The notes: generated by a model not told the origin, from the letters alone. DNA of 64,000 nucleotides from Pantoea sp. Ep11b (GCF_040783975.1 NZ_CP160631.1:558001-622000); one strand, 5' to 3'. Shown: positions 10,579 through 22,547, counted from the stretch's first letter. A program made the numbers and translations.

Positions 10579-11628
10579 ATGCCTTCTGACGTTGTGGACA
10601 ACGAACTGGATATACGCAGCTTTGGCTGCCGTTTATGGCGCGGTAAGCGCTGGATTGTCGGGCTGGCGCTGCTGTTTGCGCTGGTCGCCTGGCTCGCCAC
10701 GCTGCTGATGAGACAGGTCTGGAGCACCACGGCGATCACCGATCGACCCACGGTCAACATGCTGGGATCGTACTATGCGCAACAGCAGTTCCTGACCAAC
10801 CTGGATGCGCGCAACAACGCATTGACCCTGGCGGCGCCGTCACCGACCGTGATGGATGAGGTCTATCAGGAGTTCACGATGCAGCTCGCCTCCTGGGATA
10901 CGCGTCGTGAGTTCTGGCAGCAGACCGACTACTACAAAAGCCGGAAAACGGGCAATGCGCACAACGATGCCGCCCTGCTCGACGATATGATCGGCAATAT
11001 TCTCTTCACCCCCGCCGACGCGGCGCATAATCTGCCCGACAACGTCAGACTTAAAGCCGAAACTGCGGGCGACGCCAATAATCTGCTGCGTCAGTACATC
11101 GCCTACGCCAGTGAGCGCGCCGCGCGTCACCTGAACGATGAGCTGAAAGGGGCCTGGCAGGCACGCACGAATCAGCTGCAGGCGCAGGTAAAACGTCAGG
11201 AAGATGTGGCGAATGCCGTCTTCCAGCGCCAGCAGCATCGGCTTGAGCAGGCGCTGAAGATCGCCAGCCAGCAGGGCATCAGTCAGAAACAGACGCGCGA
11301 AGCGGGTGAAAACCTGGCGGACAGCGATCTCTTCCTGCTGGGGCAGCCGGTTTTACAGGGGCAACTGGATACCCTGCGCGCGACCGGCCCGGCGTTTGAT
11401 ATCAGCTATGATCAAAACAGGGCAATGCTGGCAACGCTGCAGGCGGGGCCAAAACTGAACAGCCAGTTCCAGACCTATCGTTATCTGCGTACGCCGGAAG
11501 AGCCGGTTTCCCGTGACAGCCCGCGACGTCTGTTCATGATGATTCTGTGGGGTGCGGTTGGCGCATTAACAGGCGCCGGTGTGGCGCTGGCACGTCGTCC
11601 GCGTCTGATGTCAGACACGCATGATTGA
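10579..11628 (+). CDS. wzzE: ECA polysaccharide chain-length regulator WzzE
   Basis: An inner-membrane co-polymerase that sets the modal length of ECA polysaccharide and cyclic ECA with WzyE. It has an N-terminal transmembrane helix ([15 protein letters not shown]), a large periplasmic helical domain and a C-terminal helix ([18 protein letters not shown]) preceded by the proline-containing motif [14 protein letters not shown] choose the ATG at 10579 because AAAGGA lies 10 bases upstream and the N terminus then aligns with E. coli WzzE (349 residues here, 348 there). An upstream in-frame ATG at 10546 would add 11 residues and overlap the wecA stop by 4 bases. The gene ends 10 bases before the wecB GTG. 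Confidence 0.95.
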   Translation: MPSDVVDNELDIRSFGCRLWRGKRWIVGLALLFALVAWLATLLMRQVWSTTAITDRPTVNMLGSYYAQQQFLTNLDARNNALTLAAPSPTVMDEVYQEFTMQLASWDTRREFWQQTDYYKSRKTGNAHNDAALLDDMIGNILFTPADAAHNLPDNVRLKAETAGDANNLLRQYIAYASERAARHLNDELKGAWQARTNQLQAQVKRQEDVANAVFQRQQHRLEQALKIASQQGISQKQTREAGENLADSDLFLLGQPVLQGQLDTLRATGPAFDISYDQNRAMLATLQAGPKLNSQFQTYRYLRTPEEPVSRDSPRRLFMMILWGAVGALTGAGVALARRPRLMSDTHD

Positions 11629-11638
11629 GAGAAACAGT

Positions 11639-12769
11639 GTGAAAGTTCTGACCGTATTTGGTACTCGTCCGGAAGCCATTAAAATGGCCCCGCTGGTTCA
11701 GGCGCTGGCGCAGGATCCTGCGTTTGAGTCGCGGCTCTGCGTCACGGCGCAGCATCGCGAAATGCTTGACCAGGTGCTGCGCCTGTTCAGGCTGCAGCCG
11801 GACTACGACCTCAATATCATGCGTCCCGAGCAGGGACTGACCGAGATCACCTGCCGTATTCTGGAGGGGATGAAAACCGTCCTGCTCGACTTTAAGCCGG
11901 ACATCGTGCTGGTACATGGTGATACCACCACCACGCTGGCGGCGAGCCTGGCGGCTTTTTACCAGCAGATCCCTGTCGGCCATGTGGAGGCGGGGCTGCG
12001 CACCGGCGATCTCGCGTCGCCGTGGCCGGAAGAGGGGAACCGCAAACTCACCGGCCATCTTGCCCGTCTGCACTTCACGCCTACTGCCCGATCGCGTCAG
12101 AATCTGCTGCAGGAGAATCTGCCGGATGCGCGAATTATCGTGACCGGCAACACGGTCATTGATGCGCTGCTGTGGGTGCGCGATCGGGTGCTGGATGACA
12201 CCAGCCTGAATGCGGAGCTGGCAGCGCGCTATCCGTTCCTCGATCCCGCTAAGAAACTGGTGCTGGTCACGGGCCATCGGCGTGAAAGTTTTGGCGGCGG
12301 TTTTGAACGTATCTGCAGCGCGCTGGCGCAGATCGCCCGTCAGCATCCGCAGGCGCAGATCGTCTATCCGGTGCATCTCAATCCCAATGTCAGCGAGCCG
12401 GTGAACCGCATCCTCAGCGGCATTGAGAATATCATCCTGATCGAACCCCAGGAGTATCTGCCGTTTGTCTGGCTGATGAACCGTGCCTGGCTGATCCTCA
12501 CTGACTCCGGCGGTATCCAGGAGGAGGCGCCTTCGCTGGGTAAACCGGTCCTGGTGATGCGTGATACCACCGAACGCCCCGAAGCGGTCGACGCGGGGAC
12601 GGTCAGACTGGTGGGAACCGATATCGCCAGAATCGTGGCGAGTGTCGGTGAATTACTGCGCGACGACGAGGCCTGGCAGGCGATGAGCCACGCTCATAAT
12701 CCCTATGGCGATGGCAAAGCCTGTGGTCGTATTTTACAAGCCTTAAAAGATAACCGAGCCGAATTATGA
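11639..12769 (+). CDS. wecB: UDP-N-acetylglucosamine 2-epimerase (non-hydrolysing) WecB
   Basis: A cytoplasmic enzyme that interconverts UDP-GlcNAc and UDP-ManNAc, the precursor of UDP-ManNAcA. The GTG at 11639 gives [18 protein letters not shown] and a protein of 376 residues, exactly the E. coli length; an in-frame ATG 18 bases upstream is less likely. Conserved blocks: [53 protein letters not shown] and the C-terminal [28 protein letters not shown]. It overlaps wecC by 4 bases (ATGA). Confidence 0.98.
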   Translation: MKVLTVFGTRPEAIKMAPLVQALAQDPAFESRLCVTAQHREMLDQVLRLFRLQPDYDLNIMRPEQGLTEITCRILEGMKTVLLDFKPDIVLVHGDTTTTLAASLAAFYQQIPVGHVEAGLRTGDLASPWPEEGNRKLTGHLARLHFTPTARSRQNLLQENLPDARIIVTGNTVIDALLWVRDRVLDDTSLNAELAARYPFLDPAKKLVLVTGHRRESFGGGFERICSALAQIARQHPQAQIVYPVHLNPNVSEPVNRILSGIENIILIEPQEYLPFVWLMNRAWLILTDSGGIQEEAPSLGKPVLVMRDTTERPEAVDAGTVRLVGTDIARIVASVGELLRDDEAWQAMSHAHNPYGDGKACGRILQALKDNRAEL

Positions 12770-14025
12770 GTTTTGAAACCATCTCCGTGATTGGACTGGG
12801 ATACATTGGGCTGCCGACGGCAGCCGTTTTTGCTTCAAAGGGAAAAAAAGTGGTGGGGGTGGATATCAACGCCCGTGCCGTAGAAACCATCAACCGTGGC
12901 GCGATCCACATCGTGGAGCCCGATCTGGATCAGGTCGTCCATGCCGCCGTCACACGCGGCGATCTGCGTGCCACCACTCAGCCGGAAGCCGCCGACGCCT
13001 TTCTGATTGCCGTACCGACACCCTTTAAAGATGGATATCAGCCCGACCTGCGCTTTGTGAAAGCGGCGGCAGAGTCGATTGCGCCGGTACTGAAAAAAGG
13101 CGATCTGGTGATTCTGGAATCGACGTCGCCGGTTGGCAGTACCGAACAGATGGCCGACTGGCTGGCTGCGGCACGGCCCGATCTGTGCTTTCCTCAACAG
13201 GACGAAGCGCCTGACGTATTTGTTGCCTACTGCCCGGAGCGGGTGCTGCCGGGTCAGGTTATGGTTGAGCTGATTAACAACGACCGGGTTATCGGCGGCA
13301 TGACGCCCGCCTGTTCCGCCCGTGCCAGCGAACTCTACCGGCTGTTTTTAAAAGGCGAATGCGTGGAGACCAACGCCCGCACCGCCGAGATGTGCAAACT
13401 GACTGAAAACAGCTTCCGTGACGTGAATATCGCCTTTGCCAATGAGCTATCGCTGATTTGCGCCGATCAGGGCATTAACGTCTGGGAGCTGATTGCGCTG
13501 GCGAATCGCCATCCGCGCGTTAACATTCTGCAGCCGGGGCCGGGCGTTGGCGGCCACTGTATCGCGGTCGATCCCTGGTTTATCGTGGCGCAGAATCCTG
13601 AACTGGCCCGTCTGATCCGCACCGCGCGTGAGGTCAATGACGCCAAGCCGCAGTGGGTGCTGGACCAGGTAAAAACGGCGCTGGCAGACTGCCTGACGCA
13701 GACCGGCAAGCGCGCCAGCGATATCACCATCGCCTGTTTTGGCCTGGCCTTTAAACCCAATATTGACGACCTGCGCGAAAGCCCGGCTATTGGCGTGGCG
13801 CAGAACATCGCCGAGTGGCACAGTGGCACAACCTGGGTGGTTGAACCCCACATTGCGCAGCTGACAGACGCACTCGCCGGTCATGCGGAACTGGTGTCGG
13901 CTGAGCAGGCGCTGGCGCAGGCCGATATTCTGGTGATGCTGGTCGACCATCGCGCCTTCCGCGCCATCGACGCCGCCCGCGTGCAGCAGAACTGGATTGT
14001 CGACACCAAAGGTGTCTGGCGATGA
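12766..14025 (+). CDS. wecC: UDP-N-acetyl-D-mannosamine dehydrogenase WecC
   Basis: 419 residues (E. coli 420). It oxidises UDP-ManNAc to UDP-ManNAcA in two NAD-dependent steps. It belongs to the UDP-glucose/GDP-mannose dehydrogenase family: N-terminal Rossmann motif [19 protein letters not shown], central substrate domain with the lysine/asparagine block [20 protein letters not shown], the catalytic cysteine in [13 protein letters not shown], and a C-terminal UDP-binding domain with [16 protein letters not shown]. It overlaps both neighbours by 4 bases, consistent with translational coupling. Confidence 0.98.
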   Translation: MSFETISVIGLGYIGLPTAAVFASKGKKVVGVDINARAVETINRGAIHIVEPDLDQVVHAAVTRGDLRATTQPEAADAFLIAVPTPFKDGYQPDLRFVKAAAESIAPVLKKGDLVILESTSPVGSTEQMADWLAAARPDLCFPQQDEAPDVFVAYCPERVLPGQVMVELINNDRVIGGMTPACSARASELYRLFLKGECVETNARTAEMCKLTENSFRDVNIAFANELSLICADQGINVWELIALANRHPRVNILQPGPGVGGHCIAVDPWFIVAQNPELARLIRTAREVNDAKPQWVLDQVKTALADCLTQTGKRASDITIACFGLAFKPNIDDLRESPAIGVAQNIAEWHSGTTWVVEPHIAQLTDALAGHAELVSAEQALAQADILVMLVDHRAFRAIDAARVQQNWIVDTKGVWR

Positions 14026-15092
14026 AGTGCTTTCTGATCACCGGCGGTGCCGGTTTTATCGGTTCGGCGCTGGTGCGCTTTTTGATCGCAGAAACCGAAC
14101 ATCAGGTCGTCGTCGTCGATAAACTCAGCTATGCCGGCAATCTGGCCTCCCTCGCCAGTGTTGCCGACTCGTCACGTCTGCATTTTGAACGGATCGACAT
14201 CTGTGATCGCCCGGCGATCGATCAGGTTTTTGCCCGCTATCAGCCCGATTGTGTGATGCATCTCGCCGCTGAAAGTCATGTGGATCGTTCAATTGACGGA
14301 CCCGCGGCTTTTATCGAGACCAATATTGTCGGTACCTATCAGCTGCTGGAATCAGCGCGCTTTTACTGGCAAAAGCTGCAGGATGCGCGCAAATCCGCTT
14401 TCCTTTTCCACCATATCTCAACCGATGAAGTCTTTGGCGATCTGCATGACAGCAATGCTTACTTCACAGAGACAACCCCTTATGCGCCAAGTAGCCCCTA
14501 TGCGGCCAGTAAAGCCAGCAGCGACCATCTGGTGCGTGCCTGGCTGCGCACCTACGGGCTACCCACGCTGGTCACCAACTGTTCAAACAATTATGGCCCA
14601 TGCCACTTTCCGGAAAAGTTAATCCCGCTGACCATCATCAACGCGCTGGCTGGCAGAGCCTTACCGGTATATGGCAACGGTCAGCAGATTCGTGACTGGC
14701 TTTACGTTGAAGATCATGCCCGCGCGCTTTATCAGGTGGTCAGCCATGGCCGAGCGGGTGAAACCTATAATATTGGCGGTCATAACGAGCGCCGTAATAT
14801 TGAGGTGGTCGAAACTATCTGTACTCTGCTTGAGGAGCTGGCATCAGAGCAGAAACCTGCCGGGCTGGCACATTATCGCGACCTGATTACCTATGTCACG
14901 GACCGCCCCGGTCACGATCAGCGCTATGCCATTGATGCCAGTAAAATTGCGCAGGAACTGGGTTGGGTGCCGCAGGAAACCTTTGAAAGTGGCCTGCGGA
15001 AAACGGTGGCATGGTATCTGGCCAATCCTGCCTGGTGGCAGGCCATTCTGGATGGTCGCTATCAGGGCGAACGCCTCGGCTTATCGCAATAA
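14022..15092 (+). CDS. rffG: dTDP-glucose 4,6-dehydratase RffG
   Basis: A 356-residue extended short-chain dehydrogenase/reductase (E. coli RffG 355). It converts dTDP-glucose to dTDP-4-keto-6-deoxyglucose, which feeds dTDP-Fuc4NAc synthesis. The N-terminal NAD motif [15 protein letters not shown], the [15 protein letters not shown] block, the dehydratase catalytic pair in [11 protein letters not shown] and the YxxxK motif in [14 protein letters not shown] are intact. Because this is the ECA cluster, RffG rather than RmlB is the right name. The start overlaps the wecC stop by 4 bases. Confidence 0.97.
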   Translation: MKCFLITGGAGFIGSALVRFLIAETEHQVVVVDKLSYAGNLASLASVADSSRLHFERIDICDRPAIDQVFARYQPDCVMHLAAESHVDRSIDGPAAFIETNIVGTYQLLESARFYWQKLQDARKSAFLFHHISTDEVFGDLHDSNAYFTETTPYAPSSPYAASKASSDHLVRAWLRTYGLPTLVTNCSNNYGPCHFPEKLIPLTIINALAGRALPVYGNGQQIRDWLYVEDHARALYQVVSHGRAGETYNIGGHNERRNIEVVETICTLLEELASEQKPAGLAHYRDLITYVTDRPGHDQRYAIDASKIAQELGWVPQETFESGLRKTVAWYLANPAWWQAILDGRYQGERLGLSQ

Positions 15093-15111
15093 CCCTGCGT
15101 AAGGAACAGCG

Positions 15112-16002
15112 ATGAAAGGCATTATTTTAGCGGGCGGCTCGGGTACGCGGTTACACCCGATAACCCGTGCAGTCTCGAAGCAGCTTCTGCCTGTCTACGA
15201 CAAACCGATGATCTACTATCCGCTCTCAGTACTCATGCTGGCGGGTATTCGAGACATTCTGTTGATCACCACGCCGGAAGATCAGGCACAGTTCGAACGT
15301 CTCTTAGGCGATGGCCGTGAATTTGGAATACGCCTGAGCTACGCGACGCAGCCCAGTCCCGATGGACTGGCGCAGGCCTTTATCATCGGTGAGTCGTTTA
15401 TCGGTGATGACAGCTGCTGCCTGGTGCTGGGTGACAATCTCTACTTTGGCCAGGGCTTCAGCCCTAAGCTGCGTAAAGTGGTCGAGCAGCATCGCGGCGC
15501 AACAGTATTCGGCTATCAGGTCATGGATCCTGAGCGTTTTGGCGTGGTGGAGTTTGACGACAACTTCAGAGCGATCTCAATTGAAGAGAAGCCACAGCAG
15601 CCGAAATCGCGCTGGGCAGTAACCGGTCTCTATTTTTATGACAATCAGGTTATCGAATTCGCGAAACAGGTAAAGCCTTCGTCGCGTGGCGAACTGGAAA
15701 TCACCGCTATCAACCAGATGTATCTTGACCGTGGTGAGCTGACGGTTGAACTGCTGGGTCGTGGCTTTGCCTGGCTGGATACCGGCACCCATGACAGTCT
15801 TGTCGAAGCCAGCATGTTTGTGCAGACGGTAGAAAAGCGGCAGGGTTTTAAAATTGCCTGCCTGGAAGAGATCGCCTGGCGTAATCACTGGCTGAGCGAC
15901 GAGCAGCTACGCGCCGCAGGCGAAGCGCTGACAAAAACCGGCTACGGCCAATATCTGCTGGATTTATTACATGCCCGTCCACGTCAATATTCATCCCCTT
16001 AG
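15112..16002 (+). CDS. rffH: Glucose-1-phosphate thymidylyltransferase RffH
   Basis: 296 residues (E. coli RffH 293). It joins dTTP and glucose-1-phosphate to make dTDP-glucose, the substrate of RffG. The nucleotidyltransferase signature [16 protein letters not shown] is at residues 3-18, with [25 protein letters not shown], the [11 protein letters not shown] metal-binding Asp and the EEKPQQPKS lysine block following. RBS AAGGAA lies ahead of the ATG. The 3' end overlaps wecD by 32 bases in another frame. Confidence 0.97.
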   Translation: MKGIILAGGSGTRLHPITRAVSKQLLPVYDKPMIYYPLSVLMLAGIRDILLITTPEDQAQFERLLGDGREFGIRLSYATQPSPDGLAQAFIIGESFIGDDSCCLVLGDNLYFGQGFSPKLRKVVEQHRGATVFGYQVMDPERFGVVEFDDNFRAISIEEKPQQPKSRWAVTGLYFYDNQVIEFAKQVKPSSRGELEITAINQMYLDRGELTVELLGRGFAWLDTGTHDSLVEASMFVQTVEKRQGFKIACLEEIAWRNHWLSDEQLRAAGEALTKTGYGQYLLDLLHARPRQYSSP

Positions 16003-16678
16003 CTGGGAGAGCGCGTTCTTCGGTGTTGAGACCGTGCGGCTGGAAGCGGAAGGTGAGATCCCACTGGAAGAGGCGCTGCGTCATCCCTGTGCGCTGATGC
16101 AGATGAAAGTGGCGGCCAGCGAAACCGCGCTGATCGACACGCTGCAGCAGCATCAGTTTCAGCTGGCAGAAGGGGAGGCGGATCTGACGCTGGCGGTCAC
16201 GCAGACGGAACGACAGCCGGGCATTCGTATTGCCCGCGAGTCGCAGATCCCGCTGTTGCGTGAGGCGGCGTCTGCGCTGTTCAGCCAGAGCCGTTTCCGT
16301 GCGCCCTGGTACGCGCCGGACGCCAGCGGTCGCTTTTACGCGCAGTGGATTGAAAATGCGGTGCGCGGCTCGTTTGACGATCAGTGCCTGGTGGCGAGCG
16401 ATGCCGCAGGGCAGCTTCAGGGCTTTGTTTCGCTCCGCGCGGTCGACGGCGATGCCCGAGTGGGCCTGCTGGGCGTGCTGCCTGCTGCGCAGGGCCAGGG
16501 GCTGGGTCAGCGGCTGCTGCTGGCGGCGGCTGACTGGGCGCGGGTACGGCAGCTGAATCAGCTGCGGATTGCCACCCAGCTCAGCAATCTCACGGCAATG
16601 CGCCTCTATTTACGCAGCGGTGCCCGGCTCGACAGCACCGCCTACTGGTTTTACAGGAAAGGTCATGATTCCATTTAA
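15971..16678 (+). CDS. wecD: dTDP-fucosamine acetyltransferase WecD
   Basis: 235 residues (E. coli 224). It N-acetylates dTDP-4-amino-4,6-dideoxygalactose to give dTDP-Fuc4NAc using acetyl-CoA. The N-terminal half is divergent; the C-terminal GNAT fold contains the well-conserved [25 protein letters not shown] and the acetyl-CoA loop [18 protein letters not shown]. Its start lies 32 bases inside rffH and its end overlaps wecE by 14 bases. Confidence 0.95.
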   Translation: MPVHVNIHPLSWESAFFGVETVRLEAEGEIPLEEALRHPCALMQMKVAASETALIDTLQQHQFQLAEGEADLTLAVTQTERQPGIRIARESQIPLLREAASALFSQSRFRAPWYAPDASGRFYAQWIENAVRGSFDDQCLVASDAAGQLQGFVSLRAVDGDARVGLLGVLPAAQGQGLGQRLLLAAADWARVRQLNQLRIATQLSNLTAMRLYLRSGARLDSTAYWFYRKGHDSI

Positions 16679-17795
16679 TGCGCCTCCGGTTGTGGGCACC
16701 GAAATCGAGTATATGCAGTCGGCAATAAACAGCGGCAAGCTCTGCGGCGACGGCGGATTTACCCGTCGCTGTCAGCAGTGGATGGAGCAGCGTTTTGACA
16801 GCAAAAAAGTGCTGCTGACGCCTTCCTGCACCGCATCACTGGAGATGGCGGCGCTGCTGATCGATGTGCAGCCTGGCGATGAAGTGATCATGCCGAGCTA
16901 CACCTTCGTCTCTACCGCCAACGCGTTTGTGCTGCGCGGTGCGCGGATTGTGTTTGTCGATGTGCGCCCGGACACCATGAACATCGATGAAACGCTGATC
17001 GAAGCGGCCATCACGGAAAAAACCCGCGCCATTGTGCCGGTGCATTATGCGGGCGTGGCCTGTGAGATGGACACCATCATGGCGCTGGCGGCAAAACATA
17101 AGCTGTTTGTGATTGAAGATGCGGCGCAGGGCGTGATGTCACGCTACAAAGGCCGCGCGCTGGGCACCATCGGCCATATCGGCTGCTTCAGCTTCCATGA
17201 AACGAAAAATTACACCGCCGGTGGCGAGGGTGGGGCGACGCTGATCAACGACGCCAGCCTGATTGAGCGCGCCGAAATCGTGCGCGAAAAAGGCACCAAC
17301 CGCAGCCAGTTCTTTCGCGGACAGGTCGATAAATATACCTGGCGCGATATGGGCTCAAGCTATCTGATGTCCGACCTGCAGGCCGCCTGGCTCTGGGCGC
17401 AGCTGGAGGCCGCTGAGCGAATTAATCAGCAGCGGTTGCGTGTCTGGCAGCGCTATTACGACGCCCTCCAGCCGCTGGCGGCTCAGGGCCGCATCAGCCT
17501 GCCGGTGATCCCGGCCAGCTGTGAGCACAATGCGCATATGTTCTATATCAAACTGCGCGATCAGGACGATCGTCAGGCGCTGATCAACTGGATGAAAGAG
17601 GCCGAGATTCTGACGGTATTCCACTATATTCCGCTGCACAGTTCGCCTGCCGGTGCGCGATTCTCGCACTTTGCCGGCGACGATCGCTTCACCACCCGCG
17701 AAAGTGAACGCCTGCTGCGCCTGCCGCTGTTCTATAACCTGTCAGATAACAACCAGAGCACTGTCATCAGCTCGCTGCTGAGCTTCTTCTCCTGA
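16665..17795 (+). CDS. wecE: dTDP-4-amino-4,6-dideoxygalactose transaminase WecE
   Basis: A PLP-dependent DegT/DnrJ/EryC1 aminotransferase that converts dTDP-4-keto-6-deoxyglucose to dTDP-Fuc4N. The ATG at 16665 gives [17 protein letters not shown] and 376 residues, identical in length to E. coli; a longer frame from 16569 would run over wecD. Landmarks: SCTASLEMAALL, GDEVIMPSYTFVSTANAFV, the cofactor Asp in VIEDAAQGV, the Schiff-base lysine in CFSFHETKNYTAGGEGG, and EKGTNRSQFFRGQVDKYTW. The gene overlaps wecD by 14 bases and wzxE by 1 base. Confidence 0.97.
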   Translation: MIPFNAPPVVGTEIEYMQSAINSGKLCGDGGFTRRCQQWMEQRFDSKKVLLTPSCTASLEMAALLIDVQPGDEVIMPSYTFVSTANAFVLRGARIVFVDVRPDTMNIDETLIEAAITEKTRAIVPVHYAGVACEMDTIMALAAKHKLFVIEDAAQGVMSRYKGRALGTIGHIGCFSFHETKNYTAGGEGGATLINDASLIERAEIVREKGTNRSQFFRGQVDKYTWRDMGSSYLMSDLQAAWLWAQLEAAERINQQRLRVWQRYYDALQPLAAQGRISLPVIPASCEHNAHMFYIKLRDQDDRQALINWMKEAEILTVFHYIPLHSSPAGARFSHFAGDDRFTTRESERLLRLPLFYNLSDNNQSTVISSLLSFFS

Positions 17796-19045
17796 TGTCA
17801 CTTGCCAGAGCCTCAGTGTGGACCGCGTCGTCCACGCTGGTAAAAATTGTGGCCGGTCTGCTGGTCGTTAAACTGCTGGCGGTCAGCTTCGGACCGGAGG
17901 GCGTCGGCCAGGCGGGGAATTTCCGTCAGCTGATTACCGTACTGGGCGTGCTGGCGGGCGCGGGTATCTTCAACGGCGTCACCACCTATGTCGCGCAGTA
18001 TCAGCAGCAGCCCGACCGGCTGCGGGCGATGGTGGGAACGGCATCGACCCTGGTGATGGGCTTTTCCGGGGTGCTGGCGCTGCTGTTTCTGCTGGCGGCG
18101 GGCCCCATCAGCACCGCGCTGTTTGGTCACGACCGCTATCAGGGGGTCATCCGCGTGGTGGCCTTTCTGCAGCTCGGCATCGCCTGGGCCAACTTTACCC
18201 TGGCGCTGCTGAAGGGGTATCGCGATGCGCGCGGCAATGCGCTGGCGCTGATCTTCGGCAGTCTGATCGGTGTGGCAGGCTATCTGGTCTGCTGGTGGGC
18301 CGGTGGCTATCAGGGCGCACTGATCGGGCTGGCGCTGGTTCCGGCCTTACTGCTGCTGCCGGCGCTGATGATGCTGAAACGCCGCGTGCCGCTGCCGCTG
18401 AGCTGGCTGCGTCCGCAATGGCATCCTGAACTGGCGGGGAATCTGGCAAAATATACGCTGATGGCGCTGATCACGGCCGTCACCCTGCCTGTCGCCTGGG
18501 TGTTGATGCGTAATCTGCTGGCGCAGCAGCAGGGCTGGGCGCAGGTCGGATTATGGCAGGGCGTCACCAGCATTTCCGATGCCTATCTGCAGTTTATCAC
18601 CGCCACCTTCAGCGTCTGGCTGCTGCCGACGCTGGCGCGGCTCGACAACAAACGCGATATCGCACGTGAGATTGGTCGTGCGCTGCGCTTTGTCCTGCCT
18701 GCCGTCGCGGTTGCCAGCTTTGGCGTCTGGGTGCTGCGCGATTTTGCTATCAGCCTGCTGTTCTCTGAGGCGTTTCGCGGGATGCGCGATCTTTTTGTCT
18801 GGCAACTGTGCGGCGATGTTTTTAAAGTTGGCGCCTATGTTTTCGGATATCTGGTGATCGCCAAAGCCTCGCTGCGCTTTTATGTTCTGACTGAGATCAG
18901 TCAGTTCCTGCTGCTGACCCTGTTATCGCGCTGGCTGATCCCGCTCTATGGCGCAACGGGGGCAGCACAGGCTTATATGCTGACCTATATGATTTACTTT
19001 GCCCTGTGCTGTGGCGCTTTTATTGTTTACTGCCGGAAAAAATGA
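17795..19045 (+). CDS. wzxE: Lipid III flippase WzxE
   Basis: 416 residues, exactly the E. coli length. It translocates undecaprenyl-PP-GlcNAc-ManNAcA-Fuc4NAc (lipid III) across the inner membrane for polymerisation. It is a MOP/Wzx-type polytopic protein; hydrophobic segments run throughout, starting with [21 protein letters not shown] and the loop [28 protein letters not shown]. The start codon shares one base with the wecE stop (TGATG) and the stop overlaps wecF by 4 bases. Confidence 0.97.
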   Translation: MSLARASVWTASSTLVKIVAGLLVVKLLAVSFGPEGVGQAGNFRQLITVLGVLAGAGIFNGVTTYVAQYQQQPDRLRAMVGTASTLVMGFSGVLALLFLLAAGPISTALFGHDRYQGVIRVVAFLQLGIAWANFTLALLKGYRDARGNALALIFGSLIGVAGYLVCWWAGGYQGALIGLALVPALLLLPALMMLKRRVPLPLSWLRPQWHPELAGNLAKYTLMALITAVTLPVAWVLMRNLLAQQQGWAQVGLWQGVTSISDAYLQFITATFSVWLLPTLARLDNKRDIAREIGRALRFVLPAVAVASFGVWVLRDFAISLLFSEAFRGMRDLFVWQLCGDVFKVGAYVFGYLVIAKASLRFYVLTEISQFLLLTLLSRWLIPLYGATGAAQAYMLTYMIYFALCCGAFIVYCRKK

Positions 19046-20109
19046 CTTTAATTCACGTTTTGGGATCGGACATTCCCCACCACAATCAGACGGTGCTGCG
19101 CTTTTTCAACGACGTCCTCAGCGTTGAGCAGCCTGTGGCTTCGCCACGCCATTTTATGGTGGTGACGCAGCAGCCCGAAAGCCTGGCCCCCTTCAGCGCG
19201 TTGCAGATCGAATGTTTTGCCAGCAAGAAAGCGCTGGCGCAGGCGGTCGTGGCGCGGGCCAGACATCGTCAGCAGCGCTTTTTCTGTCACGGACAGTTTA
19301 ACCCGTGGATCTGGCTGGCGCTGCTCATCGGGAAACTGCACCGCTCACAGATCTACTGGCACGTCTGGGGAGCCGATCTCTATGAAGATTCGCGCAGCCT
19401 GAAGTTTCGTCTGTTCTATCAAATTCGCCGGATCGCCCAGGGCCGCGTGGCTCAGGTTTTTGCGACCCGTGGCGACCTGCATCACTATCAGCAGCGCCAT
19501 CGCCGTGTACCCGGTTCACTGCTCTATTTCCCGACCCGCATGCCCGCCGCCGCCATCGCGTCTGCGCCTTCCGAGCCATTTACGCTGCTGCTGGGTAACT
19601 CCGGCGATCCGAGTAACCGGCATATTGAAGGGCTGAAGGCGATTCGCGCGCAGTTTGGCGGGCAGGTGCGCATCGAGGTTCCGCTGGGCTATCCACCGGG
19701 CAACCAGGCCTATATCAGCCAGATTCAGGCCGCTGCAGAGACGCTGTTCCCGAACGGGCAGGTCAATCTGATCCGTGAAAATCTGCCATTTGAGCACTAT
19801 CTGGCCCTGCTGGCGCGCTGCCATGTCGGTTATTTTATGTTTGAACGTCAGCAGGGTGTGGGAACGCTCTGCCTGCTGATTCAGGCCGGAGTGCCATTTG
19901 TCCTGACCCGTAAGAATCCATTCTGGCGTGATGTGGCTGAGCAGCAGCTGCCGGTCCTGTTCAGCGAAGATGCGCTGACGCCTGCAGTGATTGCTGAGGC
20001 GCGGCGTCAGCTGGCGAGTTGTGATAAGCAGGCTATCGCCTTTTTTGCGCCGGGCTATCTGGCCGGATGGCGGGCGGCGTTACAGCTCAGCGAAGGGGAG
20101 TTGTCATGA
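19042..20109 (+). CDS. wecF: TDP-N-acetylfucosamine:lipid II N-acetylfucosaminyltransferase WecF
   Basis: Adds Fuc4NAc from dTDP-Fuc4NAc to lipid II on the cytoplasmic face, giving lipid III (glycosyltransferase family 56). The ATG at 19042 yields [24 protein letters not shown] and 355 residues (E. coli 359). Conserved blocks: [66 protein letters not shown] and [22 protein letters not shown]. The start sits in an ATGA overlap with wzxE and the end overlaps wzyE by 4 bases. Confidence 0.97.
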   Translation: MTLIHVLGSDIPHHNQTVLRFFNDVLSVEQPVASPRHFMVVTQQPESLAPFSALQIECFASKKALAQAVVARARHRQQRFFCHGQFNPWIWLALLIGKLHRSQIYWHVWGADLYEDSRSLKFRLFYQIRRIAQGRVAQVFATRGDLHHYQQRHRRVPGSLLYFPTRMPAAAIASAPSEPFTLLLGNSGDPSNRHIEGLKAIRAQFGGQVRIEVPLGYPPGNQAYISQIQAAAETLFPNGQVNLIRENLPFEHYLALLARCHVGYFMFERQQGVGTLCLLIQAGVPFVLTRKNPFWRDVAEQQLPVLFSEDALTPAVIAEARRQLASCDKQAIAFFAPGYLAGWRAALQLSEGELS

Positions 20110-21449
20110 GTCTGATGCAGTTTGGCGGCCTGCTGGTGGTCTATCTGCTGTCGCTGGTTTTTATCCTGACCCTGACCTGGCGGGAGTTTAAGCGTGTCCG
20201 TTTTAACTTCCATCTCTTCTTCACGCTGCTGTTTCTGCTGACTTTCTATTTCGGCTTCCCGCTGACCTCGGTGCTGGTGTTCCGTTTTAATGTCGATGTT
20301 GTGCCGGTTGAAAATCTGCTGGAGGCGCTGCTGTCGGCCACGGCGTTTTATGCCATCTATTACGTCAGCTATAAAATACGGCTGAAGCCCGCCAGCCCTA
20401 CGCCGGCCAGACCCTGGCTGCAGATGAATCGCGTCGAAACCCATCTGACCTGCGTGATTCTGGCGCTGGTGGCGCTGGGCACCGTCACGGTGTTCTTTAT
20501 TCACAACGGCTTTCTGCTGTTCCGCCTGACCGCCTACAACCAGATCTTCTCCAGCGAAGTCTCGGGCGTGGCGCTTAAGCGATTTTTCTACTTCTTTATT
20601 CCGGCGATGCTGATCCCCTACTTTTTACGCCCGACGCGCCGCAACTGGCTGCTGTTCCTGCTGGTCACCGTGACCTTTGGTTTAGTGACCTATGCGCTGG
20701 TCGGGGGGACCCGCGCCAATATCATTATCGCGTTCGCCCTGTTCCTGTTTATCGGGATTACCCGCGGCTGGATCACGCTGTGGATGCTGGCGAGCGCCGG
20801 TGTGATGGCGATTGCCGGGATGTTCTGGCTGGCGCTGCGCCGCTATAACCTGGACGTCATGGGCGATGAAGCGTTCTATACCTTCCTCTATCTGACGCGT
20901 GATACGTTCTCGCCGTGGGAAAACCTCGCCCTGCTGCTGGATAACTACGCCAGAATCGAATTCCAGGGACTGGCCCCGCTATGGCGCGATTTTTATGTGT
21001 TTATTCCGACCTGGCTCTGGCCGGATCGGCCGCTGGCGGTGCTGAACAGCGCGAACTACTTTACCTGGGAAGTGCTGAACAACCACTCCGGCCTGGCGAT
21101 TTCACCCACGCTGATAGGCTCGCTGGTGGTGATGGGCGGCGTCTGGGCGATTCCTCCCGGCGCGGTCGCGGTCGGGATGATTATTAAGGCCTTTGATGCG
21201 ATCTATCAGCGCGGCTGCCTTGAGACCAATCGCTACAGCGGCGCCATCCTGCAAAGCTTCTGTTTTGGCGCGGTCTTTAACATGATCGTGCTGGCACGCG
21301 AAGGGCTCGATGCGTTCGGCTCTCGCGTGGTGTTTTTCTGTATTATTTTTGCTGCCTGCCTGGGCATGGCTAAATTACTTTTCTGGTTACTGGATCGCGC
21401 AGGTTTGATTCGCGACCGCAGCAGGCGGGTCGTGCACAGCCCGCTCTGA
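20106..21449 (+). CDS. wzyE: ECA polysaccharide polymerase WzyE
   Basis: A 447-residue polytopic inner-membrane protein (E. coli 450) that polymerises lipid III trisaccharide units in the periplasm. The ATG at 20106 aligns [19 protein letters not shown] with the E. coli N terminus. Strongly conserved segments include the [12 protein letters not shown] loop, [46 protein letters not shown] and [27 protein letters not shown]. It overlaps wecF by 4 bases; wecG begins 25 bases later. Confidence 0.97.
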   Translation: MSLMQFGGLLVVYLLSLVFILTLTWREFKRVRFNFHLFFTLLFLLTFYFGFPLTSVLVFRFNVDVVPVENLLEALLSATAFYAIYYVSYKIRLKPASPTPARPWLQMNRVETHLTCVILALVALGTVTVFFIHNGFLLFRLTAYNQIFSSEVSGVALKRFFYFFIPAMLIPYFLRPTRRNWLLFLLVTVTFGLVTYALVGGTRANIIIAFALFLFIGITRGWITLWMLASAGVMAIAGMFWLALRRYNLDVMGDEAFYTFLYLTRDTFSPWENLALLLDNYARIEFQGLAPLWRDFYVFIPTWLWPDRPLAVLNSANYFTWEVLNNHSGLAISPTLIGSLVVMGGVWAIPPGAVAVGMIIKAFDAIYQRGCLETNRYSGAILQSFCFGAVFNMIVLAREGLDAFGSRVVFFCIIFAACLGMAKLLFWLLDRAGLIRDRSRRVVHSPL

Positions 21450-21474
21450 TTAACCTCTGGGATTAACGGAAGAT

Positions 21475-22215
21475 ATGACAAAGTTAACGGAAACGCCGCA
21501 GTACCGGATTCGTGGCGTTGAGCTGTATGGCTTCGAGAACATGCCGTCGGCGGTGAGTTTTCTGATGCCGCCGCAGCAGGTACGCAGCGGCATTCTGGTG
21601 GCGATCAATGCGGAGAAGATCCTGACCGCTGAGCGGGATGAGGGACTACGCACGCTGCTGACCCAGGCGGAATATGCCTACGCGGATGGCATCAGCATTG
21701 TGCGTTCAATTCGCAAGAAGTATCCCCGGGCGCGGGTGCAGCGCATTGCGGGTGCGGATTTGTGGGAGGCACTGATGGAGCGTGCCGGGCGGGAAGGGAC
21801 GCCGGTATTTCTGATCGGCGGTCGTCAGCAGGTGCTGGATGAAACCTGCGATAAGCTGCGCCGCCAGTGGAATGTCAATATTGTCGGGGCGCAGGATGGC
21901 TATTTTGCGCCAGCCGAACAGGATGCACTCTTTGCCCGGATTGCGGCCAGCGGCGCAAAGCTGGTGACTGTGGCGCTGGGATCGCCGCGTCAGGAGCTGC
22001 TGATGCTGGCGTGCCGCGCGCACTGGCCTGATGCCCTCTATATGGGCGTAGGTGGCACCTATGATGTTTTCACCGGTCATGTGAAGCGTGCGCCTCTGAT
22101 CTGGCAGCGGCTGGGGCTGGAATGGCTTTATCGCCTTATTCGTCAGCCCTCCCGCCTGCGGCGGCAGCTAAAACTGCTGAAATATTTGCGCTACCACTGG
22201 CGAGGCGATCTCTGA
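21475..22215 (+). CDS. wecG: UDP-N-acetyl-D-mannosaminuronic acid transferase WecG
   Basis: 246 residues, the same as E. coli. It adds ManNAcA from UDP-ManNAcA to lipid I to form lipid II (WecG/TagA/CpsF family, GT26). Landmarks: [67 protein letters not shown] and [19 protein letters not shown]. It is the last gene of the ECA operon. In E. coli yifK follows wecG; here the next features are tRNA genes. Confidence 0.97.
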   Translation: MTKLTETPQYRIRGVELYGFENMPSAVSFLMPPQQVRSGILVAINAEKILTAERDEGLRTLLTQAEYAYADGISIVRSIRKKYPRARVQRIAGADLWEALMERAGREGTPVFLIGGRQQVLDETCDKLRRQWNVNIVGAQDGYFAPAEQDALFARIAASGAKLVTVALGSPRQELLMLACRAHWPDALYMGVGGTYDVFTGHVKRAPLIWQRLGLEWLYRLIRQPSRLRRQLKLLKYLRYHWRGDL

Positions 22216-22373
22216 TATTGCTGATATATGCCGCATTTTTAGTCTCTGCCCGCGCATGAATGCGCTATTTCTCGACAAAATGCACAAAGCGTAATCAAAC
22301 GCGTCTTTTTATTTAAAAAGCACTAGACACGATGGGCGCTTATCTCTAGTATGCACATCCGCAACGGCGCTAC
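22216..22373 (+). promoter_or_regulatory. tRNA operon promoter region
   Basis: Between wecG and the first tRNA there is a good sigma-70 promoter: TAGACA at 22324-22329, a 17-base spacer, and TAGTAT at 22347-22352. A start near 22359 would leave a leader of about 15 bases before tRNA-Arg. The sequence after the -10 element is GC-rich, as expected for a stringently controlled stable-RNA promoter. There is no yifK gene here, unlike E. coli. Confidence 0.7.
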
Positions 22374-22450
<77 letters not shown>

Positions 22451-22547
22451 TATCGTTTGTGCGCATGAGCTTCGGTGGTTGATTTACCGCGGTTGGCAGT
22501 AAAGATTTAAATGCTGCAGGTTTGTAATCTGTATCATGAAGAATTGT

